From: Reddybacter sp041622675
GTDB taxonomy: Bacteria > Pseudomonadota > Gammaproteobacteria > Pseudomonadales > Porticoccaceae
Assembly: GCA_041622675.1 (NCBI GenBank)
Contig: JBFJYH010000087.1
Coordinates: forward strand, 1-5,180
Length of the DNA stretch: 5,180 nucleotides
Direction: 5' to 3'
The stretch's first letter is position 1; each line of letters opens with the position of its first letter. Position numbers and translations under genes: made by a program. The notes under the pieces are model-generated. The model searched no databases. It was not told the origin of the DNA and saw only the letters and a program-made list of their open reading frames with translations. This document shows, piece by piece, positions 1 to 5,180 of this stretch.

Positions 1-384
1 ATTGGCGTCGAGTGAGGCCTGACCCTGGTTGCGTAAAGTCGCTTCCAGGTAGTCGTGGGGGTACATCTTGGTGATATCCGTGGTCGTCGGCGCAATGCGA
101 ATGCGACGACCCTGCTGGGCGATTTGTTGGTAGCAAACCGGGTCGAGCAAGTCTTTAACATACTCAACATTACCGCTATAAACAATATCACCAGCTTTAA
201 TCTCGCCTTTAGTGAGCAGCTCGATGTTCATCAGCTCTTCTGGGTAGGCTTTAGCAATGTCACCCGTGTTGCCGACAAGGGGCATGAGCGAGCTGAGCAC
301 ACCTGCGCCCATAGTGCCCTTGGCCAGTTTGTCCATAAAGAACCGACGGCTGTAATCGAAGTCATACCTCTTAATATGTATCAT
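1..384 (-). CDS. Tat-exported DUF1329-like protein, N-terminal part (cut by window edge)
   Basis: Only the first 128 codons are present; the frame is open to the left edge. The ATG at 384 is the first after an in-frame TGA 12 bases upstream, and a GGGA sits 4 bases before it, a close and modest ribosome binding site. Residues 12-19 read SRRFFMDK, a good match to the twin-arginine Tat motif. A glycine- and leucine-rich hydrophobic stretch follows (about 20-38), and AKA at 44-46 could be the cleavage site, so the folded protein would be sent to the periplasm. The mature part (YPEEL, a GDIVYSGNVEYVKDLLDP stretch, then PHDYLEATLRNQG) resembles from memory the start of DUF1329 proteins, a family of periplasmic or outer-membrane-linked proteins of about 450 residues with no settled role. 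The Tat signal is seen directly; the family name is recall and the function is unknown. It lies 630 bases downstream of proB on the same strand and is probably a separate transcription unit. Confidence 0.62.
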   Translation of the reverse strand, partial: MIHIKRYDFDYSRRFFMDKLAKGTMGAGVLSSLMPLVGNTGDIAKAYPEELMNIELLTKGEIKAGDIVYSGNVEYVKDLLDPVCYQQIAQQGRRIRIAPTTTDITKMYPHDYLEATLRNQGQASLDAN

Positions 385-956
385 TAATTCCCATCACCAT
401 TGTATTTAGAAACCACACCTGAAGTGCCTTATAGCTACATCAATAGTATTAGTCGAAGATAAACCCACAGCCAACAAAAGAATCCGAAACAACTAATCAC
501 TTTGTACTATACGACGCTTTATTGATCAAGCCATTCTTCCCAAGCGGAGAAATAGCAACCTATTTCCATATATCAATACATTTACCACAACTTTATTAAC
601 TTTCCAATAATTTTTTTCAGAAAACACCGAACGTACGACAATCAACCTCAACTGCTTTCAAAGTTATACAACAAAGGCCAATATTACCAAGCTATTAAGA
701 CTTAACACGCCACCTAAAATTAATGATTTCATAGCCACTAAAATCCAGAAATAATGCCAAAATGACAAACAATCTTCATGGGAATCTTAGTCTAGATGGA
801 GAGACGAGTCTGAGAATACACTCTCATTTAAGCCCAGATAGATTAACTACTGCGCCACAAGGCTGATTAACAGGAATCAATTTTTATACGGTTAGAGGGA
901 GAAACAATTCAGATACTAGAAGAATTATTTAGAACAGAAGACGTAGTAATAATTTT
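385..956. other. AT-rich stretch with no supported gene
   Basis: No reading frame here combines useful length, a start and a ribosome binding site. Positions 481-660 contain 62 G+C in 180 bases (34%), whereas single 60-base lines inside proB (1141-1200) and ispB (4741-4800) reach about 60%. Small things seen: a 34-codon plus-strand frame at 762-866, a 22-codon hydrophobic minus-strand frame at 664-732, and a short inverted repeat TGAGA/TCTCA at 810-825. On the minus strand TTGGCT (469-474), a 17-base spacer and TAATAC (446-451) form a poor promoter candidate for the exported protein gene starting at 384. No tRNA, insertion-sequence ends or tandem repeats were seen. The stretch is either plain intergenic DNA or the eroded remains of something no longer recognisable. 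Confidence 0.6.
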
Positions 957-978
957 GAAAAGTGCTATTGCAGCACCT
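957..978 (-). terminator. possible terminator of proB
   Basis: Read on the minus strand, AGGTGCT (978-972), a loop GCAAT and AGCACTT (966-960) pair as a stem of five Watson-Crick pairs extended by one G-U and one A-U pair. Four T residues (961-958) follow the core stem. It lies 36 bases past the proB stop codon, the right place for a Rho-independent terminator. The stem is short and the T run modest, so termination may be partial or the fit may be chance. Confidence 0.4.
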
Positions 979-1014
979 ACATCAAAGACACTTCGAGTAG
1001 GTAAAAGCCTAGGT

Positions 1015-2142
1015 TTACAGGAGAATCAAATTATCGCGATGAATGAGCTCTTCAGCATTGCAAAAACCCAACACCTCGTGAATATAACGGCTGGCTTTGC
1101 CAATAATTTGTCGAGCATCTCCGGCACTGTAATTGACCAAGCCCCGGGCTAGCTCCACCCCCCGAGAGTCGACACAACTCACCATTTCTCCACGAGTAAA
1201 CTCACCACTAAGAGCGCTCACACCGACTGGTAGCAAGCTCTTGCCCTGCTCTTTGAGAACATGCACAGCGCCATCGTCCAGCACCAGAGTACCGCGTACC
1301 TGCAAATGCCCAGCCAGCCATTGCTTGCGAGCGACTAAGGGTTCGCAATCGGCAACCAGTAGTGTCCCCACGTCAGCACCAGCAAAAATCTTCAACAAAA
1401 CATCCGGATCCCGGCCACCCGCGATCACCGTATTAGCACCGGAGCGCGCTGCCAGTCGCGCCGCCTGTAATTTGGTCACCATACCGCCCCGACCAAGACT
1501 ACCGGCACTATCACCCGCTACGCCATCTAGGCTTCTATCATTAGCACTGGCACGGTGAATCAAGGGAGTATTGGGATTCTTACGCGGGTCTTCCTCAAAC
1601 AAACCTGATTGATCGGTGAGAATAACCAGTAATTCGGCATCAACTAGATTCGCCACTAGGGCAGCCAGGGTATCATTGTCCCCAAAGCGAATTTCGTCGG
1701 TAACAACGGTATCATTTTCATTAACCACAGGCACAACGCCCAGGGCGAGTAGTGTATTAAGAGTACTGCGAGCATTAAGGTAACGCTCTCGACTGGAGAG
1801 ATCATCGTGGTCAAGTAAAACCTGAGCGGTATGCTTATCGAATTGTTGAAACTTGGATTCGTAAGCTTGCACCAGCCCCATTTGACCGACGGCTGCAGCT
1901 GCTTGGAGCTCGTGGATTAAGGTTGGACGCCGCCGCCAACCAAGACGCGCGACACCCTCGGCGACAGCACCCGATGAGACCAACACGACTTCGAGATCAT
2001 CCCCCTGAAGCTGGGCAATTTGCCCAACCCAGTCCGCGATGGCCTGATGATCGAGACCCTGTCCATTATTCGTCAACAAGGCACTACCAATTTTTACCAC
2101 CCAGCGCCGCGGACGGCTCGGGGCATCTGCTATTTTATCCAC
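1015..2142 (-). CDS. proB: Glutamate 5-kinase (gamma-glutamyl kinase)
   Basis: Cytoplasmic enzyme that phosphorylates L-glutamate with ATP to gamma-glutamyl phosphate, the first and normally proline-inhibited step of proline synthesis; ProA then reduces the product. The 375 residues compare with 367 in E. coli. Visible elements: the nucleotide-binding start VVKIGSALLT (15-24), LVSSGAVAEG (54-63), NENDTV (141-146), FGDNDTLAAL (153-162), LTDQSGLF (175-182) and the phosphate-loop region SLGRGGMVTK (215-224) of the amino acid kinase fold. A C-terminal PUA domain follows from about residue 283 (VRGTLVLDDG, then SLLPVGVSALSGEFTRGE), ending near HRDNL as in E. coli. The start is GTG with AGAG five bases upstream. 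It sits 56 bases after obgE with no terminator between them, so co-transcription with obgE is likely. proA is not in the window. No missing key residues or frame breaks were seen. Confidence 0.97.
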   Translation of the reverse strand: MDKIADAPSRPRRWVVKIGSALLTNNGQGLDHQAIADWVGQIAQLQGDDLEVVLVSSGAVAEGVARLGWRRRPTLIHELQAAAAVGQMGLVQAYESKFQQFDKHTAQVLLDHDDLSSRERYLNARSTLNTLLALGVVPVVNENDTVVTDEIRFGDNDTLAALVANLVDAELLVILTDQSGLFEEDPRKNPNTPLIHRASANDRSLDGVAGDSAGSLGRGGMVTKLQAARLAARSGANTVIAGGRDPDVLLKIFAGADVGTLLVADCEPLVARKQWLAGHLQVRGTLVLDDGAVHVLKEQGKSLLPVGVSALSGEFTRGEMVSCVDSRGVELARGLVNYSAGDARQIIGKASRYIHEVLGFCNAEELIHRDNLILL

Positions 2143-2198
2143 GATATCTCTAATCTGTTCGACTTGTTTCCAATATTTAATAAAAACTTTAGCAAAAA

Positions 2199-3398
2199 CT
2201 AAGGGCTGTAAACGACTTCGACCTCATGATCGTCGTCATCATCTTCGTCGTCTTCATATTCTTGCTCAGCTGTCTTAGCCTGCTGACGTTGTAGACGCAG
2301 CTTTTCAATTTGCTCACGGGCTTCGAGCTGCATACTCGCCTGCATATCTCGCTCAGTCTGCGCTGCCTCAGGAAACTCAGCTTCACGGCTGCGGCAATCA
2401 TCGAGATAATCGCAAATTTCATTACACAGCTTAGCGGTGCCTTCTTTCGTTAAGGCCGAGACAAAAAACACCGGCCCCTGCCACTGCAAACCGTCAACTA
2501 GCTGCTGACAGACAGCCTCTCGACTATCTTCTGGCAGCAAATCCATTTTATTTAACACCAGCCAGCGGGGTCGCTGCGCCAATGTAGGACTAAAACTTGA
2601 TAATTCATTCTGAATGGTGAGAGCATTTTCCAGGGGGTTGGAACCATCTGCCGGCAGCATATCAACCATATGCAGCAAAAACCGCGTGCGCGTTAAATGC
2701 TTAAGAAACCGAATGCCTAGCCCGGCACCCTGTGAGGCCCCCTCGACCAGACCCGGCACATCCGCAATCACAAAGCTGCGGTACTTCTGCAGCGTTACCA
2801 CACCAAGATTGGGCACCAGGGTCGTAAAAGGATAATCAGCTACCTTAGGCGTCGCTGCAGACACTGAGCGAATCAATGTGGACTTACCAGCATTGGGCAA
2901 GCCCAGCAAACCGACATCGGCAAGTAATTTTAATTCGAGGCGTAGATTGCGCAACTCCCCCTCAGTGCCCGGGCTGGTTTGGCGCGGCGCACGATTGGTA
3001 CTCGACTTATAACGCGCGTTGCCGAGGCCGTGAAACCCCCCTTTGGCGACGATCAGCTCCTGCCCTGGGGTGGTCAAATCGCCCAACACTTCGTCACTGT
3101 CGGTATCGATAATCGTGGTGCCAACGGGGACGCCAAGTACCAAGTCATCACCGCCCTTGCCTCGGCAATTTCGACCGCGACCCGACTCACCATTTTGTGC
3201 TCGGTAATGGCGCTGATAACGGTAGTCCACCAGAGTGTTGAGATCAACTTCAGCACGCAAAATAACACTGCCGCCATCCCCCCCATCACCACCATCGGGA
3301 CCGCCTTTGGGGATATATTTCTCACGCCGAAAACTTAGGCACCCTCGGCCGCCATCGCCCGCTTTCACGATGATCGGTGCTTCGTCGACAAATTTCAC
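2199..3398 (-). CDS. obgE: Obg-family GTPase ObgE/CgtA, 50S assembly factor
   Basis: Essential GTPase that binds the 50S subunit late in assembly and is tied to (p)ppGpp signalling; known from the family. It has 399 residues against 390 in E. coli. The glycine-rich Obg fold fills about residues 1-158 (FRREKYIPKGGPDGGDGGDGG at 23-43). The G domain follows with all motifs intact: GLPNAGKST (166-174, G1), the switch-I threonines in YPFTTLVP (189-196), DVPG (213-216, G3), NKMD (283-286, G4) and SAL (314-316, G5). The C-terminus is a charged, probably helical segment (about 340-380) ending in an acidic run (381-390), like the acidic tail of enterobacterial ObgE. The start is GTG with AGAGG six bases upstream. 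rpmA ends 160 bases upstream with a strong terminator between, so obgE needs read-through or its own promoter; proB follows after 56 bases. Confidence 0.98.
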   Translation of the reverse strand: MKFVDEAPIIVKAGDGGRGCLSFRREKYIPKGGPDGGDGGDGGSVILRAEVDLNTLVDYRYQRHYRAQNGESGRGRNCRGKGGDDLVLGVPVGTTIIDTDSDEVLGDLTTPGQELIVAKGGFHGLGNARYKSSTNRAPRQTSPGTEGELRNLRLELKLLADVGLLGLPNAGKSTLIRSVSAATPKVADYPFTTLVPNLGVVTLQKYRSFVIADVPGLVEGASQGAGLGIRFLKHLTRTRFLLHMVDMLPADGSNPLENALTIQNELSSFSPTLAQRPRWLVLNKMDLLPEDSREAVCQQLVDGLQWQGPVFFVSALTKEGTAKLCNEICDYLDDCRSREAEFPEAAQTERDMQASMQLEAREQIEKLRLQRQQAKTAEQEYEDDEDDDDDHEVEVVYSP

Positions 3399-3425
3399 TC
3401 TACACCTCTGCGCAGTTGTTGCATC

Positions 3426-3456
3426 TGCATACCCTGACTATCCTTTAGCCGGTCAA
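3426..3456 (-). promoter_or_regulatory. weak candidate promoter for obgE-proB
   Basis: Between the terminator at 3500-3526 and the obgE start at 3398, the minus strand has TTGACC (3456-3451) followed after 19 bases by TATGCA (3431-3426). The -35 is good, but the -10 is poor and the spacing is long. A better -10-like hexamer, TATGAT (3492-3487), has no recognisable -35 in front of it. One of these, or neither, may drive obgE; the main reason to expect a promoter is the terminator just upstream. Confidence 0.2.
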
Positions 3457-3499
3457 CTAGAAGAAGTGACCAGCACCACAAGCACTATCATACGCCCAT

Positions 3500-3526
3500 A
3501 AAAAAAGCCCCGCATGCGGGGCTTTT
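3500..3526 (-). terminator. Rho-independent terminator after rpmA
   Basis: Arms GCCCCG (3507-3512) and CGGGGC (3517-3522) with a CATG loop form a GC-only hairpin. On the minus strand it is followed by seven T residues (A run at 3500-3506), a textbook intrinsic terminator 32 bases past the rpmA stop. The plus strand also has four T residues after the stem (3523-3526), so it could act both ways, although no plus-strand gene converges on it. It separates rplU-rpmA from obgE-proB. Confidence 0.9.
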
Positions 3527-3558
3527 AAACAAACAGTACCGCTTGGATGAAATTTACA

Positions 3559-3816
3559 TTAAGCGCAAATTACATCGACAAATTTACGGTTATTCGGCCC
3601 GCGAACTACAAACTTAACTTCACCATCAGACTTGGCGAACAAAGTGTGGTCCTTACCGATACCGACATTGTTGCCGGCGTGAAAGCGCGTACCGCGCTGA
3701 CGCACAATAATATTACCTGCGTCTACCTGCTCGCCGCCATAGCGCTTAACACCAAGACGCTTGCTTTCCGAATCGCGACCGTTTCTAGTACTACCACCCG
3801 CTTTCTTGTGTGCCAT
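3559..3816 (-). CDS. rpmA: 50S ribosomal protein L27
   Basis: L27 is a small basic protein of the large ribosomal subunit whose N-terminal tail reaches the peptidyl transferase centre. The 85 residues match the usual gammaproteobacterial length. The product starts MAHKKAGGSTRNGRDS, the conserved unprocessed N-terminus; it lacks the extra cleaved N-terminal segment found in Firmicutes L27. The family signature GNIIVRQRGTRFHAG is at residues 34-48, followed by GKDHTLFA (54-61). AGGAG lies seven bases before the ATG. It begins 17 bases after the rplU stop, so the two form one unit, closed by the hairpin at 3500-3526. Nothing is unusual. Confidence 0.99.
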   Translation of the reverse strand: MAHKKAGGSTRNGRDSESKRLGVKRYGGEQVDAGNIIVRQRGTRFHAGNNVGIGKDHTLFAKSDGEVKFVVRGPNNRKFVDVICA

Positions 3817-3833
3817 GAATTATCTCCTACCGA

Positions 3834-4148
3834 TCAACCGGCATTGATATTAGTAATTTTTACTTCGGTGAACCACTGACGGTGACCCATCTGTGAGCGT
3901 GAGTGCTTACGGCGGCGAAATTTTACGATGCGCACTTTTTTGGCGCGACCGTGGCTGAGAATTTCAGCACTCACTTTACCGCCATCCACGTAGGGAGCGC
4001 CGATCTTTACGCTGTCGCCATCGGCAACCATCAATACCTTATCAAAATCAATGGTGTCACCCGTTGCCGCCTCAAGAAGCTCGAGGTTTAAGACTTCGCC
4101 CGGCTCAACTCGATGCTGCTTACCACCACTTTCTATTACCGCGTACAT
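3834..4148 (-). CDS. rplU: 50S ribosomal protein L21
   Basis: L21 binds 23S rRNA in the large subunit. The 104 residues compare with 103 in E. coli, and the two align end to end (MYAVIESGGKQHRV start, KIGAPYVDGG at 48-57). The basic family signature runs through VKFRRRKH (75-82) and GHRQWFT (88-94). AGGAG sits six bases before the ATG. It is the first gene of the rplU-rpmA unit, read from the promoter at 4287-4315, which gives an untranslated leader of about 130 nt. That length leaves room for control at the RNA level, described in the leader entry. Confidence 0.99.
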   Translation of the reverse strand: MYAVIESGGKQHRVEPGEVLNLELLEAATGDTIDFDKVLMVADGDSVKIGAPYVDGGKVSAEILSHGRAKKVRIVKFRRRKHSRSQMGHRQWFTEVKITNINAG

Positions 4149-4280
4149 GTTTTGCTCCTACTGAAACTAAGGCTTACTTTAAGCTGTCGTGCCTTGCTCT
4201 GTTTCTTATTTAAAGAAAGAGGGAAGACTGCTGCCCGACCAGTTGCTCTAGCATGCAATTATTGGCCTGGAGGCGAGAGG
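4149..4280 (-). promoter_or_regulatory. rplU mRNA leader with hairpins and a short frame
   Basis: If transcription starts about seven bases after the -10 box, the leader spans roughly 4280 to 4149. It holds a hairpin TTTCTT/AAGAAA (4218-4213 with 4207-4202, five-base loop) and a second one, GCTTA/TAAGC (4184-4180 with 4176-4172, three-base loop), just ahead of the AGGAG of rplU. A pyrimidine-rich run precedes the first hairpin. A 14-codon frame, MLEQLVGQQSSLFL, starts with ATG at 4254 and its TAA (4212-4210) lies in the loop of the first hairpin; it has no good ribosome binding site. Leader control by ribosomal proteins is common for such operons, but I recognise no known L21 leader motif, so a regulatory role is inference. 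Confidence 0.35.
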
Positions 4281-4286
4281 GCGGCA

Positions 4287-4315
4287 ATTCTAAGGGAAAG
4301 CGCGCTTGCTAGCAA
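4287..4315 (-). promoter_or_regulatory. sigma70-type promoter of rplU-rpmA
   Basis: On the minus strand TTGCTA (4315-4310, four of six consensus bases) and TAGAAT (4292-4287, five of six) are separated by the ideal 17 bases. The expected start region downstream (TGCCGCCC) is GC-rich, as in ribosomal promoters under stringent control. AT-rich DNA at about 4321-4345, upstream of the -35, could serve as an UP element. A perfect 14-bp palindrome (4304-4317) covers the -35 box. Confidence 0.75.
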
Positions 4316-4317
4316 GC
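4304..4317. repeat. 14-bp perfect palindrome over the rplU -35 box
   Basis: GCTTGCTAGCAAGC is its own reverse complement and contains the whole -35 hexamer of the rplU promoter (4310-4315). The next base pair outward (C4303/A4318) breaks the symmetry. Such a site could bind a dimeric repressor that competes with RNA polymerase. No regulator is known to me for this sequence, and a palindrome of this size can occur by chance. Confidence 0.4.
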
Positions 4318-4374
4318 ACTCGATGGTATATTTGGGGATATATCAGTGCACAATAACAGGGGCTTGCTCTAATC

Positions 4375-4403
4375 TTGACACTTGCCCAACAGAACCCTAG
4401 GAT
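4375..4403 (+). promoter_or_regulatory. sigma70-type promoter of ispB
   Basis: TTGACA (4375-4380) is a perfect -35 box, followed after exactly 17 bases by TAGGAT (4398-4403, four of six consensus bases). The predicted start near 4410 leaves an untranslated leader of about 27 nt before the ispB ATG. It is divergent from the rplU promoter, with 59 bases between the two -35 boxes, so one bound factor could affect both. Confidence 0.75.
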
Positions 4404-4436
4404 GCCGCGCTTGCCATCGCCTATATTTAGCCTCTA

Positions 4437-5180
4437 ATGCAGCCATTTAGACAAGTTGTTACCAGCGATTTTGACGCCGTCAATCAACTCATTATTGACG
4501 AATTGCGCTCGGACGTCGGCCTGGTTGAGCAAATCGGGCACTACTTAATAGATGCTGGCGGCAAACGCCTTCGCCCACTACTCGTACTACTCGTCGCCCA
4601 AGCCTGCTCTTACCAAGGCAAAGGTCACATTAATCTCGCTGTTATTATCGAGTTTATTCACAGTGCCACCCTGCTCCACGACGATGTCGTCGACACCTCC
4701 GAAATGCGTCGAGGCCGTTTTACTGCGAACGCTCAGTGGGGTAACGCCCCGAGCGTACTCGTCGGCGACTTCCTTTACTCCCGCGCCTTTCAGATGCTGG
4801 TTGGCTTGGGCAACATGGATATTATGGGTATTCTCGCCGACACCACTAATATTATTTCTGAGGGCGAAGTACAGCAACTGATCAACGCCAAGGACCCGAG
4901 CATCACCGAGCAAGCCTACCTCGAGGTGATTCGCGGTAAAACCGCGCAACTATTTGAAGGGGCCGCCTTCGCAGCCGCCGTGCTCGCCAACGCCGATAGC
5001 GAACGACAACATGCGATGAAAGACTATGGCTACCACATTGGCATGGCCTTTCAGCTGGTCGATGATGCCCTTGACTATCGAGGGGACGCAGAAAAGCTCG
5101 GCAAAAACGTCGGCGACGATCTCGCCGAAGGTAAGGCGACTCTGCCTTTAATACACGCCATGAATAAGGGCAGCGATGCC
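4437..5180 (+). CDS. ispB: Octaprenyl (polyprenyl) diphosphate synthase, C-terminus cut by window edge
   Basis: Trans-prenyltransferase that adds isopentenyl diphosphate units to farnesyl diphosphate to make the long polyprenyl chain (C40 in E. coli) of ubiquinone. The first 248 codons are present; E. coli IspB has 323, so about 75 residues lie beyond the edge. Key motifs are intact: GGKRLRP (41-47), the first aspartate-rich motif DDVVD (82-86) followed by MRRG (90-93), KT (168-169), FQLVDD (205-210) and the second aspartate-rich motif DDALD (209-213), then GKNVGDDLAEGKATLPL (222-238). Chain length (eight or nine units) cannot be read safely from the sequence. The ATG at 4437 is fixed by an in-frame TAG two codons upstream, yet no Shine-Dalgarno-like sequence precedes it. 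Position and divergent orientation to rplU match other gammaproteobacteria. Confidence 0.97.
   Translation, partial: MQPFRQVVTSDFDAVNQLIIDELRSDVGLVEQIGHYLIDAGGKRLRPLLVLLVAQACSYQGKGHINLAVIIEFIHSATLLHDDVVDTSEMRRGRFTANAQWGNAPSVLVGDFLYSRAFQMLVGLGNMDIMGILADTTNIISEGEVQQLINAKDPSITEQAYLEVIRGKTAQLFEGAAFAAAVLANADSERQHAMKDYGYHIGMAFQLVDDALDYRGDAEKLGKNVGDDLAEGKATLPLIHAMNKGSDA

Noticed and set aside
55..387. A plus-strand frame of 110 codons at the left end.
   Set aside because: It is the shadow of the minus-strand gene with the Tat signal, whose start context and motif are far more convincing.
584..618. TTATT/AATAA inverted repeat followed by a run of T on the plus strand, like a terminator.
   Set aside because: The stem is five A-T pairs only and there is no plus-strand gene upstream for it to terminate.
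664..732. A 22-codon hydrophobic minus-strand frame starting MKSLILGGVLSLN.
   Set aside because: It could be read as a tiny membrane peptide, but it has no clear ribosome binding site and lies in AT-rich DNA where such frames arise by chance.
762..866. A 34-codon plus-strand frame in the gap.
   Set aside because: No ribosome binding site, no recognisable motif, and no neighbour on the same strand.
871..1152. A plus-strand open stretch running from the AT-rich gap into the antisense of proB, with a fairly protein-like translation.
   Set aside because: It has no ATG or ribosome binding site in its upstream part, only a TTG at 955, and more than half of it is antisense to the certain proB gene; probably chance.
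2217..2262. Low-complexity run of GAT/GAC/GAA-type triplets at the obgE 3' end, resembling a microsatellite.
   Set aside because: It encodes the acidic C-terminal tail expected of ObgE and needs no other explanation.
4113..4400. A 95-codon plus-strand frame across the rplU start and the divergent promoters.
   Set aside because: It overlaps the rplU start and its promoter, has a biased and unlikely composition, and ends just before the ispB -10 region; it is a chance frame.

Overview
The window is a piece of a gammaproteobacterial chromosome. It carries the conserved block ispB <-> rplU-rpmA-obgE-proB, with ispB divergent from the other four genes. All five products match their Escherichia coli counterparts along their length. 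The gene order rplU-rpmA-obgE(cgtA)-proB, with proB placed away from proA, is the one I know from Pseudomonas-like and marine gammaproteobacteria. I cannot name a genus from the sequence alone.

Layout from left to right. Positions 1-384 (minus strand) hold the N-terminal part of an exported protein with a clear twin-arginine (Tat) signal; it looks like the DUF1329 family and runs off the left edge. Positions 385-956 are AT-rich DNA with no supportable gene, followed by a small hairpin at 957-978 that may terminate proB transcription. Then, all on the minus strand, come proB (2142 to 1015), obgE (3398 to 2199), a strong terminator hairpin at 3500-3526, rpmA (3816 to 3559) and rplU (4148 to 3834). 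Positions 4149-4436 are a divergent control region with two convincing sigma70-type promoters, one for rplU on the minus strand and one for ispB on the plus strand. ispB starts at 4437 and runs off the right edge.

How the genes work together. rplU and rpmA supply 50S ribosomal proteins L21 and L27 from one promoter with a GC-rich start region, typical of growth-rate-controlled ribosomal genes. ObgE is a GTPase that acts on 50S assembly, so its place behind two 50S proteins fits its role. A strong terminator lies between rpmA and obgE, so obgE-proB must be fed by read-through or by its own promoter. ProB makes the first step of proline synthesis and IspB makes the polyprenyl side chain of ubiquinone; neither has an obvious functional link to the ribosomal genes.

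The coding part is ordinary housekeeping DNA. I see no new multi-gene system, CRISPR array, insertion sequence, tRNA or rRNA. The points most worth a second look are in the rplU/ispB control region: a perfect 14-bp palindrome over the rplU -35 box, and a leader of about 130 nt with hairpins and a 14-codon reading frame.
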